Assembly (NCBI GenBank): GCA_900540635.1
Contig: UQGU01000031.1
Span: forward strand, 1 to 28,507
Length of the DNA: 28,507 nucleotides
Source: an uncultured Eubacteriales bacterium
GTDB lineage: Bacteria > Bacillota > Clostridia > Oscillospirales > Oscillospiraceae
Direction: 5' to 3'
The translations under genes and the position numbers were made by a program. Shown in pieces: positions 21,292 to 28,507 of this stretch; position 1 is the stretch's first letter, and the number at the start of each line of letters is the position of its first letter. Under the pieces are notes generated by a model. It ran no database searches. It saw only the letters and a program-made list of their open reading frames with translations, and was not told the DNA's origin.

Positions 21292-23235
21292 ATGCTGGAT
21301 TTTGTTCGTGTGGCTTGTGCGGTTCCCGATGTGCGGGTGGGGGACCCGCTTCAAAACGCCCGGAAGCACTGCGCCATTTTGGAAAAAGCAGACGCACAAA
21401 AGGTGGATATTTTGGTATTCCCGGAGCTGAGCCTGACGGGCTACACCTGCCAGGACCTGTTCTTTCAGGATTCTCTGAACGATGCCGCTCTGGCAGGTCT
21501 GGGGGAGATTTTGAATTGCTCTCGGCTGCACCCTGATGTTGTGGCTGTTGTGGGCCTGCCGGTGCGCCTGGGCTGCCGGATGTTCAACTGCGCTGCGGTG
21601 CTCTCCGGCGGAATGGTTCACGGCCTTGTGCCCAAAACCTATATCCCAAATTATCACGAGTTTTACGAGAAACGCTGGTTTTCCTCCGGGGAAGATCTCC
21701 ATGAAAATCAGGCTCTCCTGCAAATTCCCGGAATGCCTGCGCAGACCGTACCGGTGCTGCCCAAGGCGCTCTTTGCCTTGGCAGACGGCACGGTTTTTGG
21801 AGTGGAAATCTGCGAGGATCTGTGGACGCCGATTCCGCCCTCTTCCATTCTGGCCCTCAGCGGCGCGGAGGTCATCGTCAACCTGTCTGCTTCCAATGAG
21901 ACCATCGGCAAGGGGGCCTATCGCCGGGAACTGGTGACCCACCAGTCCGCAGCTGCCGCCTGTGTCTATGCCTACGCCTCTGCAGGGGCGGGGGAGAGCA
22001 CCCAGGATTTGATTTTCTCCGGCCAGTGCCTCATTGCCCAGAATGGCCTTCTTCTGGGGCAGACGGAAGAGCCCATCGTTTCCGAAACGCTGCTGGTCCG
22101 GGACTGTGACCTGGGCCGGATTCGTGCAGACCGCCGCAGCAATAAGAGCTTTTCGGACAATGCTTCTACCTTTTCTGCCATGCTTGCCCAGACGAAAATC
22201 GGGCTGGATGTCGCCCCCCGCAGCGACGGAACGCTGTTCTCCATCACCAAGCTGCCCTTCGTCCCGGCAGTGCAGACCGACCGGTTTGCGCGCTGCATGG
22301 AGATTTTCCGGATGCAGGTGGCCGGCCTGAAGCACCGGCTGGAGATTATTGGCTCCAAGGCGGTGATCGGTGTCTCCGGCGGCCTGGATTCCACATTGGC
22401 CCTGCTGGTAGCGGTGGAGGCCATGCGGCAGCTGGGAAGATCCTCTTCGGACGTTTGCGGCGTGACCATGCCCTGCTACGGCACCTCGGACCGAACCTAT
22501 CAGAATTCCCTGACCCTCATGGAGAAGCTGGGAATCTCCGTGAAAGAGGTCAATATCCGTGAGGCGGTGGACATCCATTTCCGGGACATCGGCCATGACA
22601 AGAGCGTTCTCAACGGTACCTATGAAAACGCCCAGGCCCGGGAGCGCACCCAGATTCTGATGGACTATGCCAGCGTCGTCGGCGGCATCGTCATCGGCAC
22701 CGGAGATCTTAGCGAGCTGGCTCTGGGCTGGTGCACCTACAATGGGGACCATATGAGCATGTACGGGGTCAACGCCTCCATCCCCAAAACCCTGATTCGC
22801 TGGATGATTGCCGCCATTGCGGAAAGTGAGAGCTTTGCTTCCGCCCGGGAAGTTCTGGAGGATATTCTGGATACCCCCATCTCCCCGGAGCTGCTGCCCC
22901 CGGATGCCTCTGGAAAAATCAGCCAGTACACGGAAGATCTGGTGGGACCCTACGCCCTCCACGACTTCTTCCTCTACTATATGCTTCGTTTCGGCTTCAC
23001 TCCCACGAAAATCTATGCCCTGGCCTGCCGGGCCTTTCAGGGGGATTTCGATGGGGAGACCATCAAAAAATGGATGAAGGCCTTTTATCGCCGCTTCTTC
23101 ACTCAGCAGTTCAAGCGCAGCTGTCTGCCGGACGGCGTGAAAGTCGGTTCCGTCTGCCTGAGCCCCCGGGGCGACTGGCGCATGCCCAGCGACGCCAGCG
23201 GAAAAGTCTGGCTGGAAGAGTTGGAGAGACTATAA
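21292..23235 (+). CDS. nadE: Glutamine-dependent NAD+ synthetase
   Basis: This 647-residue two-domain enzyme converts deamido-NAD to NAD using ammonia released from glutamine. The N-terminal nitrilase-type amidase domain has the triad Glu45 (FPELSLTGY), Lys115 (VPKTYIPNYHEF) and Cys174 (VEICEDLW). The C-terminal synthetase has the pyrophosphate loop VSGGLDSTLALL (about 361-372) and the later GTGDLSELALGWCTYNGDH. Length matches the long family type. ATG at 21292 has GGAGG 7 bases upstream. It stands alone after the metK terminator; both genes are basic cofactor metabolism. Confidence 0.96.
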   Translation: MLDFVRVACAVPDVRVGDPLQNARKHCAILEKADAQKVDILVFPELSLTGYTCQDLFFQDSLNDAALAGLGEILNCSRLHPDVVAVVGLPVRLGCRMFNCAAVLSGGMVHGLVPKTYIPNYHEFYEKRWFSSGEDLHENQALLQIPGMPAQTVPVLPKALFALADGTVFGVEICEDLWTPIPPSSILALSGAEVIVNLSASNETIGKGAYRRELVTHQSAAAACVYAYASAGAGESTQDLIFSGQCLIAQNGLLLGQTEEPIVSETLLVRDCDLGRIRADRRSNKSFSDNASTFSAMLAQTKIGLDVAPRSDGTLFSITKLPFVPAVQTDRFARCMEIFRMQVAGLKHRLEIIGSKAVIGVSGGLDSTLALLVAVEAMRQLGRSSSDVCGVTMPCYGTSDRTYQNSLTLMEKLGISVKEVNIREAVDIHFRDIGHDKSVLNGTYENAQARERTQILMDYASVVGGIVIGTGDLSELALGWCTYNGDHMSMYGVNASIPKTLIRWMIAAIAESESFASAREVLEDILDTPISPELLPPDASGKISQYTEDLVGPYALHDFFLYYMLRFGFTPTKIYALACRAFQGDFDGETIKKWMKAFYRRFFTQQFKRSCLPDGVKVGSVCLSPRGDWRMPSDASGKVWLEELERL

Positions 23236-23257
23236 CACCCGTTGTATCATAGACATA

Positions 23258-23358
23258 GGGGACGATGCCCTTTGTCGTCCCGAAGTCCCGACAACTGCGT
23301 TGTACGGAAAGCCGTACCGTTTTGCCGGAGACTTCGGGGCAATGCAGGCATCGCCCCC
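23258..23358. repeat. 100-base nested palindrome between convergent genes
   Basis: Three concentric stems: GGGG-A-CGATGCC (23258-23269) with GGCATCGCCCC (23347-23357); CCCGAAGTC (23279-23287) with GACTTCGGG (23330-23338); and GTACGG (23302-23307) with CCGTAC (23312-23317). TTGTCG/CGACAA offers an alternative inner hairpin. No T-run follows on either strand. It may act as a terminator or RNA stabiliser for nadE, or be a copy of a dispersed palindromic repeat (REP/MITE-like). Confidence 0.65.
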
Positions 23359-23363
23359 ATGTT

Positions 23364-24953
23364 TTATTTGTTCAGGAATCCCATCAAGGGCTTCATTTCA
23401 AAATCTGCCATGGGCACGAACCCCGCCTGAATATCCTTGGCCTCTGCCTCGGAAATACTTTCCCACTGGGTACCGTTGTCGGTGCTGTCATCGATAACAG
23501 TGGCCTTTTGCCAGGTTTCGCTCACCGTGTTATAGCAAAGCCGCAAGAACTCATGGAAAGAGGCATCCATGTAGTAGTAATAAACACAGTCCCCATACCC
23601 ATGGATCGTTTCGTCATAGGTCTGCCCCAGGACAGGCCCTTCGTATAAGGCGCCAAAATACCGGAAGCAGACCCGGGGAGCATCCGCATTTGGCGGTGTG
23701 AAGACTTTTACAGCCTGCCAGTATTTTCCGGTGTCCCGGTATTTCAGCAGTATTTCCTGATTCCCGTCATTGTCCAGATCAAAAAAGCAGTAGTCCAGCA
23801 TGTCGCCCCGGGTGTCGTTGTATTCTTTCTCGTTCCCCGTGTAATCCAGAATGTGCTGCACGTAGTTTTCCAGACTGTCACCGTATTCGTTGGTGAACCA
23901 TTGCCATCCTGTCTCCAGATCTATGGCGGAACCGAACAGAAAAACAGGCTTTTGCTCCGGGGCAGGATAATTCGCCCGCAAGGCCGCTACATCTTCGGCG
24001 GTGCAGGGCTGGGGAGAAGGTTGATAGTTGAACAATTCCGCAATTTGCTCTGCCAGTTCCTTGGTCATGGGGTTGTCCTGTACGTTGTTTGGGTCATAGC
24101 CTGTAGAATTTTCGGTCTCAATGTGAATCCAGTCATTTCCGGTGCGGCAGATGACATTCAGGCGATTTTCGTATGTGGCCAGAAGCAGATCGGAACCGTC
24201 TGAGGCAGTGTAGTGCCATTGTGTCCACTGGTCTATATTGCGAATGACCGCGCAGAACGGATAGAAATAATCTCCGTTTACATAGACATAGGTTGCCAGT
24301 CGGCTTTCATCCCCTGGGAGGGTATACCGAATTTCTGCCTTGAAAGAACCTTCCGGGAAAAAATATCCGACCATTCTATCGGCATTAACTGAGATAAGGG
24401 GCTTCATCTGCAACGCACGGTAAAATAGCTCCTGCTCCCAGTAATCAAAATGCATGATTGCCCCCAGAGGCTGCAGATTGTACTTATTTAGAATTTCCTG
24501 GAGTTTGTCCATCTTTTCAAAGGTGTAGCAGTTATACGTTTCATAGAACTGGGAAGGAATGCCGGATTCATTGAAATTGTTTTCGTCCAGCAGTGTCCCA
24601 TTCGGATCGTATGTGTCTGTGAATGCCTGCCATTCCAGCATGGCCTGCTGCTCGGGGCTTTCGCTATAGCCCTGGAGAGACAGTTCCGTGACCGTATATT
24701 CTGTGGCGGGCACGTATTCGCCGTCCGGGCCGGACCAGGCAGGCTCACTGACCGTCGTTTCGCTGAGCTTCATATCCTGTAATTGCAGAACATACACCAC
24801 TGCGCACCCCACCAGCAGCAGGAGCAGAGAGATGATTGCGGCAATCAGAAGCGTTCTTGTCAGAGAGAGCCTCCGCTTTTCCGGCTCCTGCGCCTCCAGA
24901 ATATAGCGATCCCGAATGGAGCCCATTGTTTCCAAAAGATCTATGGCTTTCAT
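23364..24953 (-). CDS. Membrane-anchored protein coupled to an ECF sigma factor (putative anti-sigma factor)
   Basis: A 529-residue protein with a short cytoplasmic N-terminus (about 1-31, starting MKAIDLLETMGSIRDRYILE), one transmembrane helix at about 32-56 (LLIAAIISLLLLLVGCAVVY) and a large extracytoplasmic region. The outer part contains a calcium-loop-like DLDNDGNQEILLKY near 410. Its ATG overlaps the sigma-factor stop (ATGA), the classic arrangement of sigma and anti-sigma pairs. The cytoplasmic part is too short for a typical zinc anti-sigma domain and no ZAS motif is visible, so the anti-sigma role is inference from context. The outer part is unrecognised and would be the sensor. Confidence 0.72.
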   Translation of the reverse strand: MKAIDLLETMGSIRDRYILEAQEPEKRRLSLTRTLLIAAIISLLLLLVGCAVVYVLQLQDMKLSETTVSEPAWSGPDGEYVPATEYTVTELSLQGYSESPEQQAMLEWQAFTDTYDPNGTLLDENNFNESGIPSQFYETYNCYTFEKMDKLQEILNKYNLQPLGAIMHFDYWEQELFYRALQMKPLISVNADRMVGYFFPEGSFKAEIRYTLPGDESRLATYVYVNGDYFYPFCAVIRNIDQWTQWHYTASDGSDLLLATYENRLNVICRTGNDWIHIETENSTGYDPNNVQDNPMTKELAEQIAELFNYQPSPQPCTAEDVAALRANYPAPEQKPVFLFGSAIDLETGWQWFTNEYGDSLENYVQHILDYTGNEKEYNDTRGDMLDYCFFDLDNDGNQEILLKYRDTGKYWQAVKVFTPPNADAPRVCFRYFGALYEGPVLGQTYDETIHGYGDCVYYYYMDASFHEFLRLCYNTVSETWQKATVIDDSTDNGTQWESISEAEAKDIQAGFVPMADFEMKPLMGFLNK

Positions 24954-25507
24954 AGCAGTCCCTCCAGTTGCAGTCTTGCGCGCAGCTTTTCCCGAAGCCT
25001 GTGGAGCATGGCGGTCACCTTGCTTTCGGAAAAGCCGAATCGTGCGGCAATTTCCGGGATGGATTCCAGATACCAGTACCGGCAGACGAAAACCTTGCGC
25101 TGTGTCTCTGGAAGCGCGTCCAGAAACCGGTTCAGATACCGCAGCAGCTCCTTGCGGTCCACTTCCTTTTCCGGATCATCGCCGCCGGAAATGCATTCTT
25201 CCAGTTCCTCCAGGCTTAGGGCAACCTGCCCGCCGCCTCGTTTCTGGGCGCTGCACTTTTTCCAGCGGTCCAGAGAAATGTACCGGGTCAGCTTGCCAAG
25301 AAAGGCAGAGAGAATATTTGGCCGCCGGGGCGGCATGGTATTCCAGGCGGCGAGGTATGTATCATTGACGCTTTCCTCGGAATCCTCCCGGCTGGATAGA
25401 ATGTGATATGCAATTTTGTAGCAGTATTTTCCGTATTTCGAGGCGGTCTGCGTAACGGCTTCCTCGGAACGCTGAAAATACAGCTCGATGATCTCAGAAT
25501 CATCCAT
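24950..25507 (-). CDS. ECF-type RNA polymerase sigma factor
   Basis: A 185-residue sigma-70 family protein with region 2 (about 10-75; SEESVNDTYLAAWNTMPPRR and FLGKLTRYISLDRWKK bind the -10 element) and region 4 (about 120-180; LPETQRKVFVCRYWYLESIP, EIAARFGFSESKVTAMLHRL binds the -35). There is no region 1 or 3, as in ECF sigma factors. The ATG at 25507 has AAGGAGG 9 bases upstream. It overlaps the downstream membrane gene by ATGA. I cannot identify the promoter with confidence; TTGAAA and TATATA elements upstream are not well spaced. It probably controls an envelope-stress regulon. Confidence 0.88.
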   Translation of the reverse strand: MDDSEIIELYFQRSEEAVTQTASKYGKYCYKIAYHILSSREDSEESVNDTYLAAWNTMPPRRPNILSAFLGKLTRYISLDRWKKCSAQKRGGGQVALSLEELEECISGGDDPEKEVDRKELLRYLNRFLDALPETQRKVFVCRYWYLESIPEIAARFGFSESKVTAMLHRLREKLRARLQLEGLL

Positions 25508-25611
25508 GTTTGAATGCCTCCTTTTCTTTGTGTATTGCACCTTCATTTATCCAGTAGAAAAAATTTCAAAACCCTTGCATTTTTTTGCATACTTTTCTAT
25601 ATAGTACAATA

Positions 25612-25644
25612 CCACCCGGCCCTTGTCCAGAACCGGGTGGTCAG
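25612..25644 (-). terminator. Hairpin after dpaB, probable terminator
   Basis: ACCACCCGG pairs with CCGGGTGGT across a 13-base loop (25612-25642). On the minus strand it stands directly after the dpaB stop; the following bases (ATTGTAC) have no true T-run. It separates dpaB from the sigma-factor operon. Confidence 0.55.
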
Positions 25645-25645
25645 G

Positions 25646-26218
25646 CTATGGATTTCCGGCCAAAAGAATGGGCTGCAATTGCTGCCCGTTTATGGCCTTT
25701 TCCGCAGCGTTGGGAATCAAGGAAAAGTCGGCAACCAAAGATGTGGGCTTATTCTCCCAGCTGTCCTGCCGGAAGGGAACAAAGTAATAATTTTTCCGCC
25801 CCAGGAGCTTTCCAATATTCTCCGCAGCGCCTGCCAGGGCGTCGTTGGTGGAGACCGCCAAAAGCACCGGGCGGGCGTTGCGCAGATGGCTTTTTGCTGC
25901 CATGGTCACGGGGCCATCGGCGATGGAGTGGGAAAGCTTCGCCAGGGTATTCCCGGTGCATGGGGCGATTATCAGCAGGTCAAGCAGCTTTTTGGGGCCG
26001 ATGGGCTCTACTTCTTCCAAGGTTGTCAGAGCTTTCCTGTCGCAGATGCTTTCTGCCCTGGCCAGAAAATTCTTTGCCTGTCCGAATCGGCTGTCCGTGG
26101 CAGCGGAGGCTTCCGAAAAAATGGGGATGACGTCATGCTCCTTGGAGAGTTGCTCTAAAATTGGGAAAACCTTGGAATATGTACAGAATGAGCCGCAAAA
26201 ACAAAAGCCTATTTTCAA
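25646..26218 (-). CDS. dpaB: Dipicolinate synthase subunit B
   Basis: A 190-residue flavoprotein-like subunit (family of SpoVFB/DpaB) that with DpaA makes dipicolinic acid in the mother cell during sporulation. It starts MKIGFCFCGSFCTYSKVFPI, a Rossmann-type flavin-binding loop, and holds DLLIIAPCTGNTLAKLSHSI and PVTMAAKSHLRNARPVLLAV, the pattern of flavin-dependent decarboxylase-fold proteins. The TTG start at 26218 overlaps the dpaA stop (TTGA) and has AGGAG 8 bases upstream. Length is near the family norm (about 200). Confidence 0.88.
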   Translation of the reverse strand: MKIGFCFCGSFCTYSKVFPILEQLSKEHDVIPIFSEASAATDSRFGQAKNFLARAESICDRKALTTLEEVEPIGPKKLLDLLIIAPCTGNTLAKLSHSIADGPVTMAAKSHLRNARPVLLAVSTNDALAGAAENIGKLLGRKNYYFVPFRQDSWENKPTSLVADFSLIPNAAEKAINGQQLQPILLAGNP

Positions 26219-26949
26219 AATCCATTCTCCTTCCACAGCCGCAGGATCGTCTCGGCAATCAGCTTTCCGGAGCTTTCCGGTGCCATTTTTCCGGGCAGCC
26301 CTCTTGCCCAGAGGACGTCGTCTCCCTGCATGCCCGGCTGGGATGCAAGGTCGATCAGCAGACAGTCCGGGCAGCGTGCCGTCATTTCCCGGGAAAGCAG
26401 CAAGGAAGGCGCTGTGTTGAAGACCAGAGAGAACCTGGAAAGCGAAGACGCCAGGTCTGCTTCCGCGATTACGTCATAGCCCAGCCCTTTCAGCATGGCC
26501 CGGTCAGCGGGCTTTCGCGCGAAAACGCAGACTTCGGCGTCCACCCCTCTCAGCAGCCTTGCAAGGCACTTCCCAATGCGCCCCCAGCCCAAAATCAGCA
26601 CCGGCAGCCTCCGATAGGTTTGCTTCAGATGTCCGGCAGCCAGCCGAAGGGCACATCTGGCGGTGATATCCGCGTTCTGCGCTGCGAATTCCGGATCCCG
26701 GAGCAGGTCTATGCTTCGAAACCTGTCAGGCACATGTTTGGCCAGATTGCCGCCAATGACAATAGCGTTTTCCGGCAGCTCTTCCCAGGCGATATCCGCC
26801 GGATCCGTTCCCCGAAAACTGGGCACATCCAGCAGAACACCGTCAATCGTTTTGTCAGGTGCCTGTAAAATGGAAAATCCAGCGGTAGAAAGCTGTTCAC
26901 AGGCGTATTGATGGGCTTCGGAGCATCCCTTCGCCCAGAGCTTTGGCAT
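26215..26949 (-). CDS. dpaA: Dipicolinate synthase subunit A, short N-terminus
   Basis: A 244-residue dehydrogenase-like subunit that reduces the cyclised lysine-pathway intermediate to dipicolinate. The nucleotide-binding motif VLILGWGRIGKCLARLL is near 118, and the C-terminal family block LLIDLASQPGMQG with GLPGKMAPESSGKLIAETI is clear. The Bacillus subunit is about 297 residues; here the N-terminal block with KIAVIGGDxR is missing. The start is fixed by AAAGGAGGGA before ATG 26949, and upstream DNA is promoter, so this is a natural short form rather than a mis-called start. A sigma-K-like sequence lies 20 bases upstream. The pair implies that the organism makes heat-resistant spores. Confidence 0.88.
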   Translation of the reverse strand: MPKLWAKGCSEAHQYACEQLSTAGFSILQAPDKTIDGVLLDVPSFRGTDPADIAWEELPENAIVIGGNLAKHVPDRFRSIDLLRDPEFAAQNADITARCALRLAAGHLKQTYRRLPVLILGWGRIGKCLARLLRGVDAEVCVFARKPADRAMLKGLGYDVIAEADLASSLSRFSLVFNTAPSLLLSREMTARCPDCLLIDLASQPGMQGDDVLWARGLPGKMAPESSGKLIAETILRLWKENGF

Positions 26950-26968
26950 GATGATCCCTCCTTTGGGC

Positions 26969-26996
26969 CAAAATATGCGGGAAGCGGATAAGTGGT
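26969..26996 (-). promoter_or_regulatory. Candidate sigma-K promoter of dpaAB
   Basis: On the minus strand AC (26996-26995), 17 bases, CATATTTTG (26977-26969); the consensus is AC-N16/17-CATANNNTA with one mismatch. Dipicolinate synthase is a sigma-K target in Bacillus, which supports the match. It overlaps the divergent DUF4364 promoter region. Confidence 0.35.
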
Positions 26997-26998
26997 GC

Positions 26999-27026
26999 TT
27001 GATTTTTTCCTGGGATTTCGTATAAT
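26999..27026 (+). promoter_or_regulatory. Promoter of the DUF4364 gene
   Basis: TTGATT (26999-27004), a 16-base spacer and TATAAT (27021-27026). Confidence 0.75.
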
Positions 27027-27046
27027 GATACCAAGAGGTGATGTAT

Positions 27047-27589
27047 ATGCAGAGATTGGGATTTATTCATGATATGCTGGATGTAAAGGTTTTGGTGCTG
27101 TTTGTTATGGCGAGGGTGAGCTACCCCATCAATATTCAGCAGATTTATGAGCTTTGCTACCAGGACGATTGCCTCAGCTATTTCGATATCTGTACCGCTG
27201 TGCCGGAGATGGTGGAAAGCGGCCACCTGCGGGAAGTGGAGACGGGAACCTATGAGATCACGGAGAAGGGGCGCGCAGACGGCGCGTTGACCGAGGATTC
27301 CGTGGCCTATACCGTCAAATGTAAGGCAGAGAACGCCGTGGCGAAGTTCAATCGTTCCCAGCGTCGCTCCAGTTTTGTCAAGACACAGGTGATTCCCAGG
27401 GAAAATGGGGATTATTCTGTGGTTATGGCTCTGGATGACGAGGTGGGCAATCTGATGACTCTGGAGCTGCTGGCTCCGAATCAGCGTCAGGCGGTCCGGC
27501 TCAGCAAGCTTTTTGAGCAGAAAGCGGAGAATCTGTATAATCTGACTATGGCGGAGCTCTTGGACGAAGAGAATAAAGAGGGGGAATAA
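27047..27589 (+). CDS. DUF4364 family protein (winged-helix-like regulator)
   Basis: A 180-residue soluble protein whose N-terminal 75 residues look like a winged helix: DMLDVKVLVLFVMARVSYPI, then INIQQIYELCYQDDCLSYFD, EMVESGHLREVETGTYEIT and KGRADG. The second half is the conserved DUF4364 block with VKCKAENAVAKFNRSQRR. Such proteins are found across Clostridia and are presumed transcription regulators. The ATG at 27047 is favoured by AGAGGTGA 7 bases upstream; GTG 27038 or ATG 27041 would overlap it. It lies directly upstream of hpf, which has its own promoter. Confidence 0.8.
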   Translation: MQRLGFIHDMLDVKVLVLFVMARVSYPINIQQIYELCYQDDCLSYFDICTAVPEMVESGHLREVETGTYEITEKGRADGALTEDSVAYTVKCKAENAVAKFNRSQRRSSFVKTQVIPRENGDYSVVMALDDEVGNLMTLELLAPNQRQAVRLSKLFEQKAENLYNLTMAELLDEENKEGE

Positions 27590-27599
27590 GCTATCCCCC

Positions 27600-27628
27600 T
27601 TGTCGAAACCTCAAAATCGTGGTATAGT
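27600..27628 (+). promoter_or_regulatory. Promoter of hpf
   Basis: TTGTCG (27600-27605), a 17-base spacer and TATAGT (27623-27628). AAGGAG precedes the ATG at 27674. Confidence 0.7.
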
Positions 27629-27673
27629 CTGAGTACACCGAAGGACCGGTGGATACGAAAGGAGTTGCCGATT

Positions 27674-28210
27674 ATGAAGTTTCAGTACAGTGAAAAGAAA
27701 GTGAAGCTGCCCGAGAACGTCCATGCTTATGCCGAGAAAAAGGTCATGAAGTTGGCCCGGTATTTCGAGGATGACGCGGAGGCACTCATCGTATTCTCTG
27801 TAGAGAGGAATCAGAATAAGGCAGAGCTGACTGTCCATGGCGCTGGAACCTGGTTCCGTGCCAGTGAGAGCACCTCTGATATGTTTGCATCCATTGATGC
27901 GGCCGTTGGCACCATCGAAGGTCAGATCCGTAAGAATAAGACCCGCCTTTCCCGCCGCCTGCGCCAGGATGCCTTTACTCGCACGGTGGAGGAGACCTCC
28001 TTTGTGCCTGAGCAGGAGGAGGAGAACCTTTCCATTACAAAGGTGAAGCATTTCTATATGCGTCCCATGAGCAGGGAAGAGGCGGTGCTCCAGATGGAGC
28101 TGCTGAACCATGATTTCTTTGCTTTCCGGGATACGGACAACGGCGGTTCTTTTGCCATTGTCTATCGCCGGGATAATGGCGGTTACGGCCTGATTGACGA
28201 TGCCGAATGA
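27674..28210 (+). CDS. hpf: Long-form ribosome hibernation-promoting factor
   Basis: A 178-residue protein that binds 70S ribosomes in stationary phase and dimerises them into 100S particles. The N-terminal beta-alpha domain (about 1-105) opens MKFQYSEKKVKLPENVHAYA and includes VERNQNKAELTVHGAGTWFR. A linker follows, then the long-form dimerisation domain with KHFYMRPMSREEAVLQMELL, and HDFFAFRDTDNGGSFAIVYR. The two-domain layout marks the long HPF of Firmicutes. The ATG at 27674 has AAGGAG 9-10 bases upstream. A strong terminator follows, then an rRNA promoter region, so this ribosome factor sits beside a ribosomal RNA operon. Confidence 0.93.
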   Translation: MKFQYSEKKVKLPENVHAYAEKKVMKLARYFEDDAEALIVFSVERNQNKAELTVHGAGTWFRASESTSDMFASIDAAVGTIEGQIRKNKTRLSRRLRQDAFTRTVEETSFVPEQEEENLSITKVKHFYMRPMSREEAVLQMELLNHDFFAFRDTDNGGSFAIVYRRDNGGYGLIDDAE

Positions 28211-28225
28211 GAAAGTGAGTTGACT

Positions 28226-28261
28226 TACCGGGGCCCTGCAAAGGGCTCCGGTACTTTTTTA
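28226..28261 (+). terminator. Terminator of hpf
   Basis: TACCGGGGCCCT (28226-28237) pairs with AGGGCTCCGGTA (28242-28253) with one wobble, loop GCAA, followed by C and seven T. Confidence 0.92.
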
Positions 28262-28281
28262 AGAAGATCTGAAAAAAGTGC

Positions 28282-28310
28282 TTGACAAAAAGCGCAGAGA
28301 GTGATATTAT
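28282..28310 (+). promoter_or_regulatory. rRNA operon promoter P1
   Basis: TTGACA (28282-28287), a 17-base spacer and TATTAT (28305-28310). Confidence 0.82.
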
Positions 28311-28374
28311 ATCGAAGCTGTCGCGAGACACCACAAAAATATGTCAAAATTTGAAAAAGAATGCAAAAAAGTTC

Positions 28375-28403
28375 TTGACAAATTGTGCATTGTGTGGTAA
28401 TCT
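28375..28403 (+). promoter_or_regulatory. rRNA operon promoter P2
   Basis: TTGACA (28375-28380), a 17-base spacer and TAATCT (28398-28403), 93 bases after P1. Tandem strong promoters are typical of rrn operons. Confidence 0.82.
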
Positions 28404-28507
28404 TTAGGAGTCGTCTGGCGACGGCGGCTGTACCTTGTAAATTGAATAACGCAAAGACAAACTAAAACACCTTGGACAATTAATGGAATTGTTTAAGCGT
28501 AAGCGAA
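28404..28507 (+). other. Leader of an rRNA operon (16S pre-rRNA 5' region)
   Basis: No gene is visible. It holds the hairpin GTCG/CGAC near 28411, a leader segment TTGTAAATTGAATAACGCAA as seen in front of 16S genes, the stem ACAATT/AATTGT (28477-28493), and AAGCGTAAGCGAA at the edge, typical of the sequence just before the 16S gene. The 16S gene would start just beyond 28507. Confidence 0.65.

Noticed and set aside
19951..22962. A 1003-codon open frame on the minus strand across metK and nadE
   Set aside because: It is antisense to two unmistakable genes and its His/Gly/Gln-rich translation is typical of a shadow frame created by GC-biased third positions.
23258..23358. The nested palindrome as a CRISPR repeat or attachment site
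   Set aside because: There is one copy only, with no spacers, integrase or flanking direct repeats.

Overview
The window looks like a chromosomal segment of a spore-forming gut Clostridia, most likely Oscillospiraceae/Ruminococcaceae. The reasons are the GC-rich coding sequence with strong Gram-positive ribosome binding sites (AGGAGG type), frequent TTG starts, dipicolinate synthase genes (dpaA/dpaB), a SpoVB-like flippase, a DUF4364 regulator, an XpaC/TelA pair, and a Na+-pump decarboxylase beta subunit. No phage, transposon, CRISPR or resistance island is visible. Most genes are ordinary chromosomal genes, punctuated by several gene remnants.

Layout. 1-100 (-): 5' half of a tRNA-Arg(CCU)-like gene with a near-perfect promoter. 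173-286: a possible 26-residue peptide gene and a perfect hairpin. 418-3803 (+): a hybrid sensor histidine kinase overlapping, by ATGA, a CbiK-CbiL fusion enzyme of anaerobic cobalamin synthesis, then a terminator. 7508-3856 (-): a CydD/CydC-like ABC exporter pair ending in a damaged YgbA_NO / DUF454 chimera. 7920-10156 (+): an AraC-type regulator and an MFS transporter, followed by the wreck of a second hybrid kinase (10157-10509). 13006-10630 (-): xpaC and telA. 14594-13165 (-): a leader RNA with its own terminator and antiterminator, oadB, and a 41-residue OadG-like protein. 17808-14651 (-): tandem-OB SSB, endonuclease III, SpoVB-like flippase and a small conserved protein. 17939-18798 (+): two coupled membrane proteins of unknown function. 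19707-18850 (-): a rhomboid-fold protein without catalytic residues. 19806-23235 (+): SAM-I riboswitch, metK, nadE. 23258-23358: a large nested palindrome. 25507-23364 (-): ECF sigma factor plus membrane-anchored cognate protein. 26949-25646 (-): dpaA-dpaB. 27047-28210 (+): DUF4364 protein and long-form HPF. 28282-28507: tandem promoters and the leader of what is almost certainly an rRNA operon starting just beyond the window.

The most interesting item is the leader of oadB. It has a perfect-spaced promoter, a GC-rich foldable region, a 14-bp intrinsic terminator, and an 8-bp pairing between the leader 5' end and the terminator 5' arm. This is the layout of a riboswitch that turns a sodium-pump gene on. 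Other points worth checking are the tRNA that stops looking like a tRNA right after the anticodon loop, the kinase translationally coupled to a cobalamin enzyme, two gene remnants that each join pieces of genes across a deletion, and a start codon embedded in the U-tract of a terminator.
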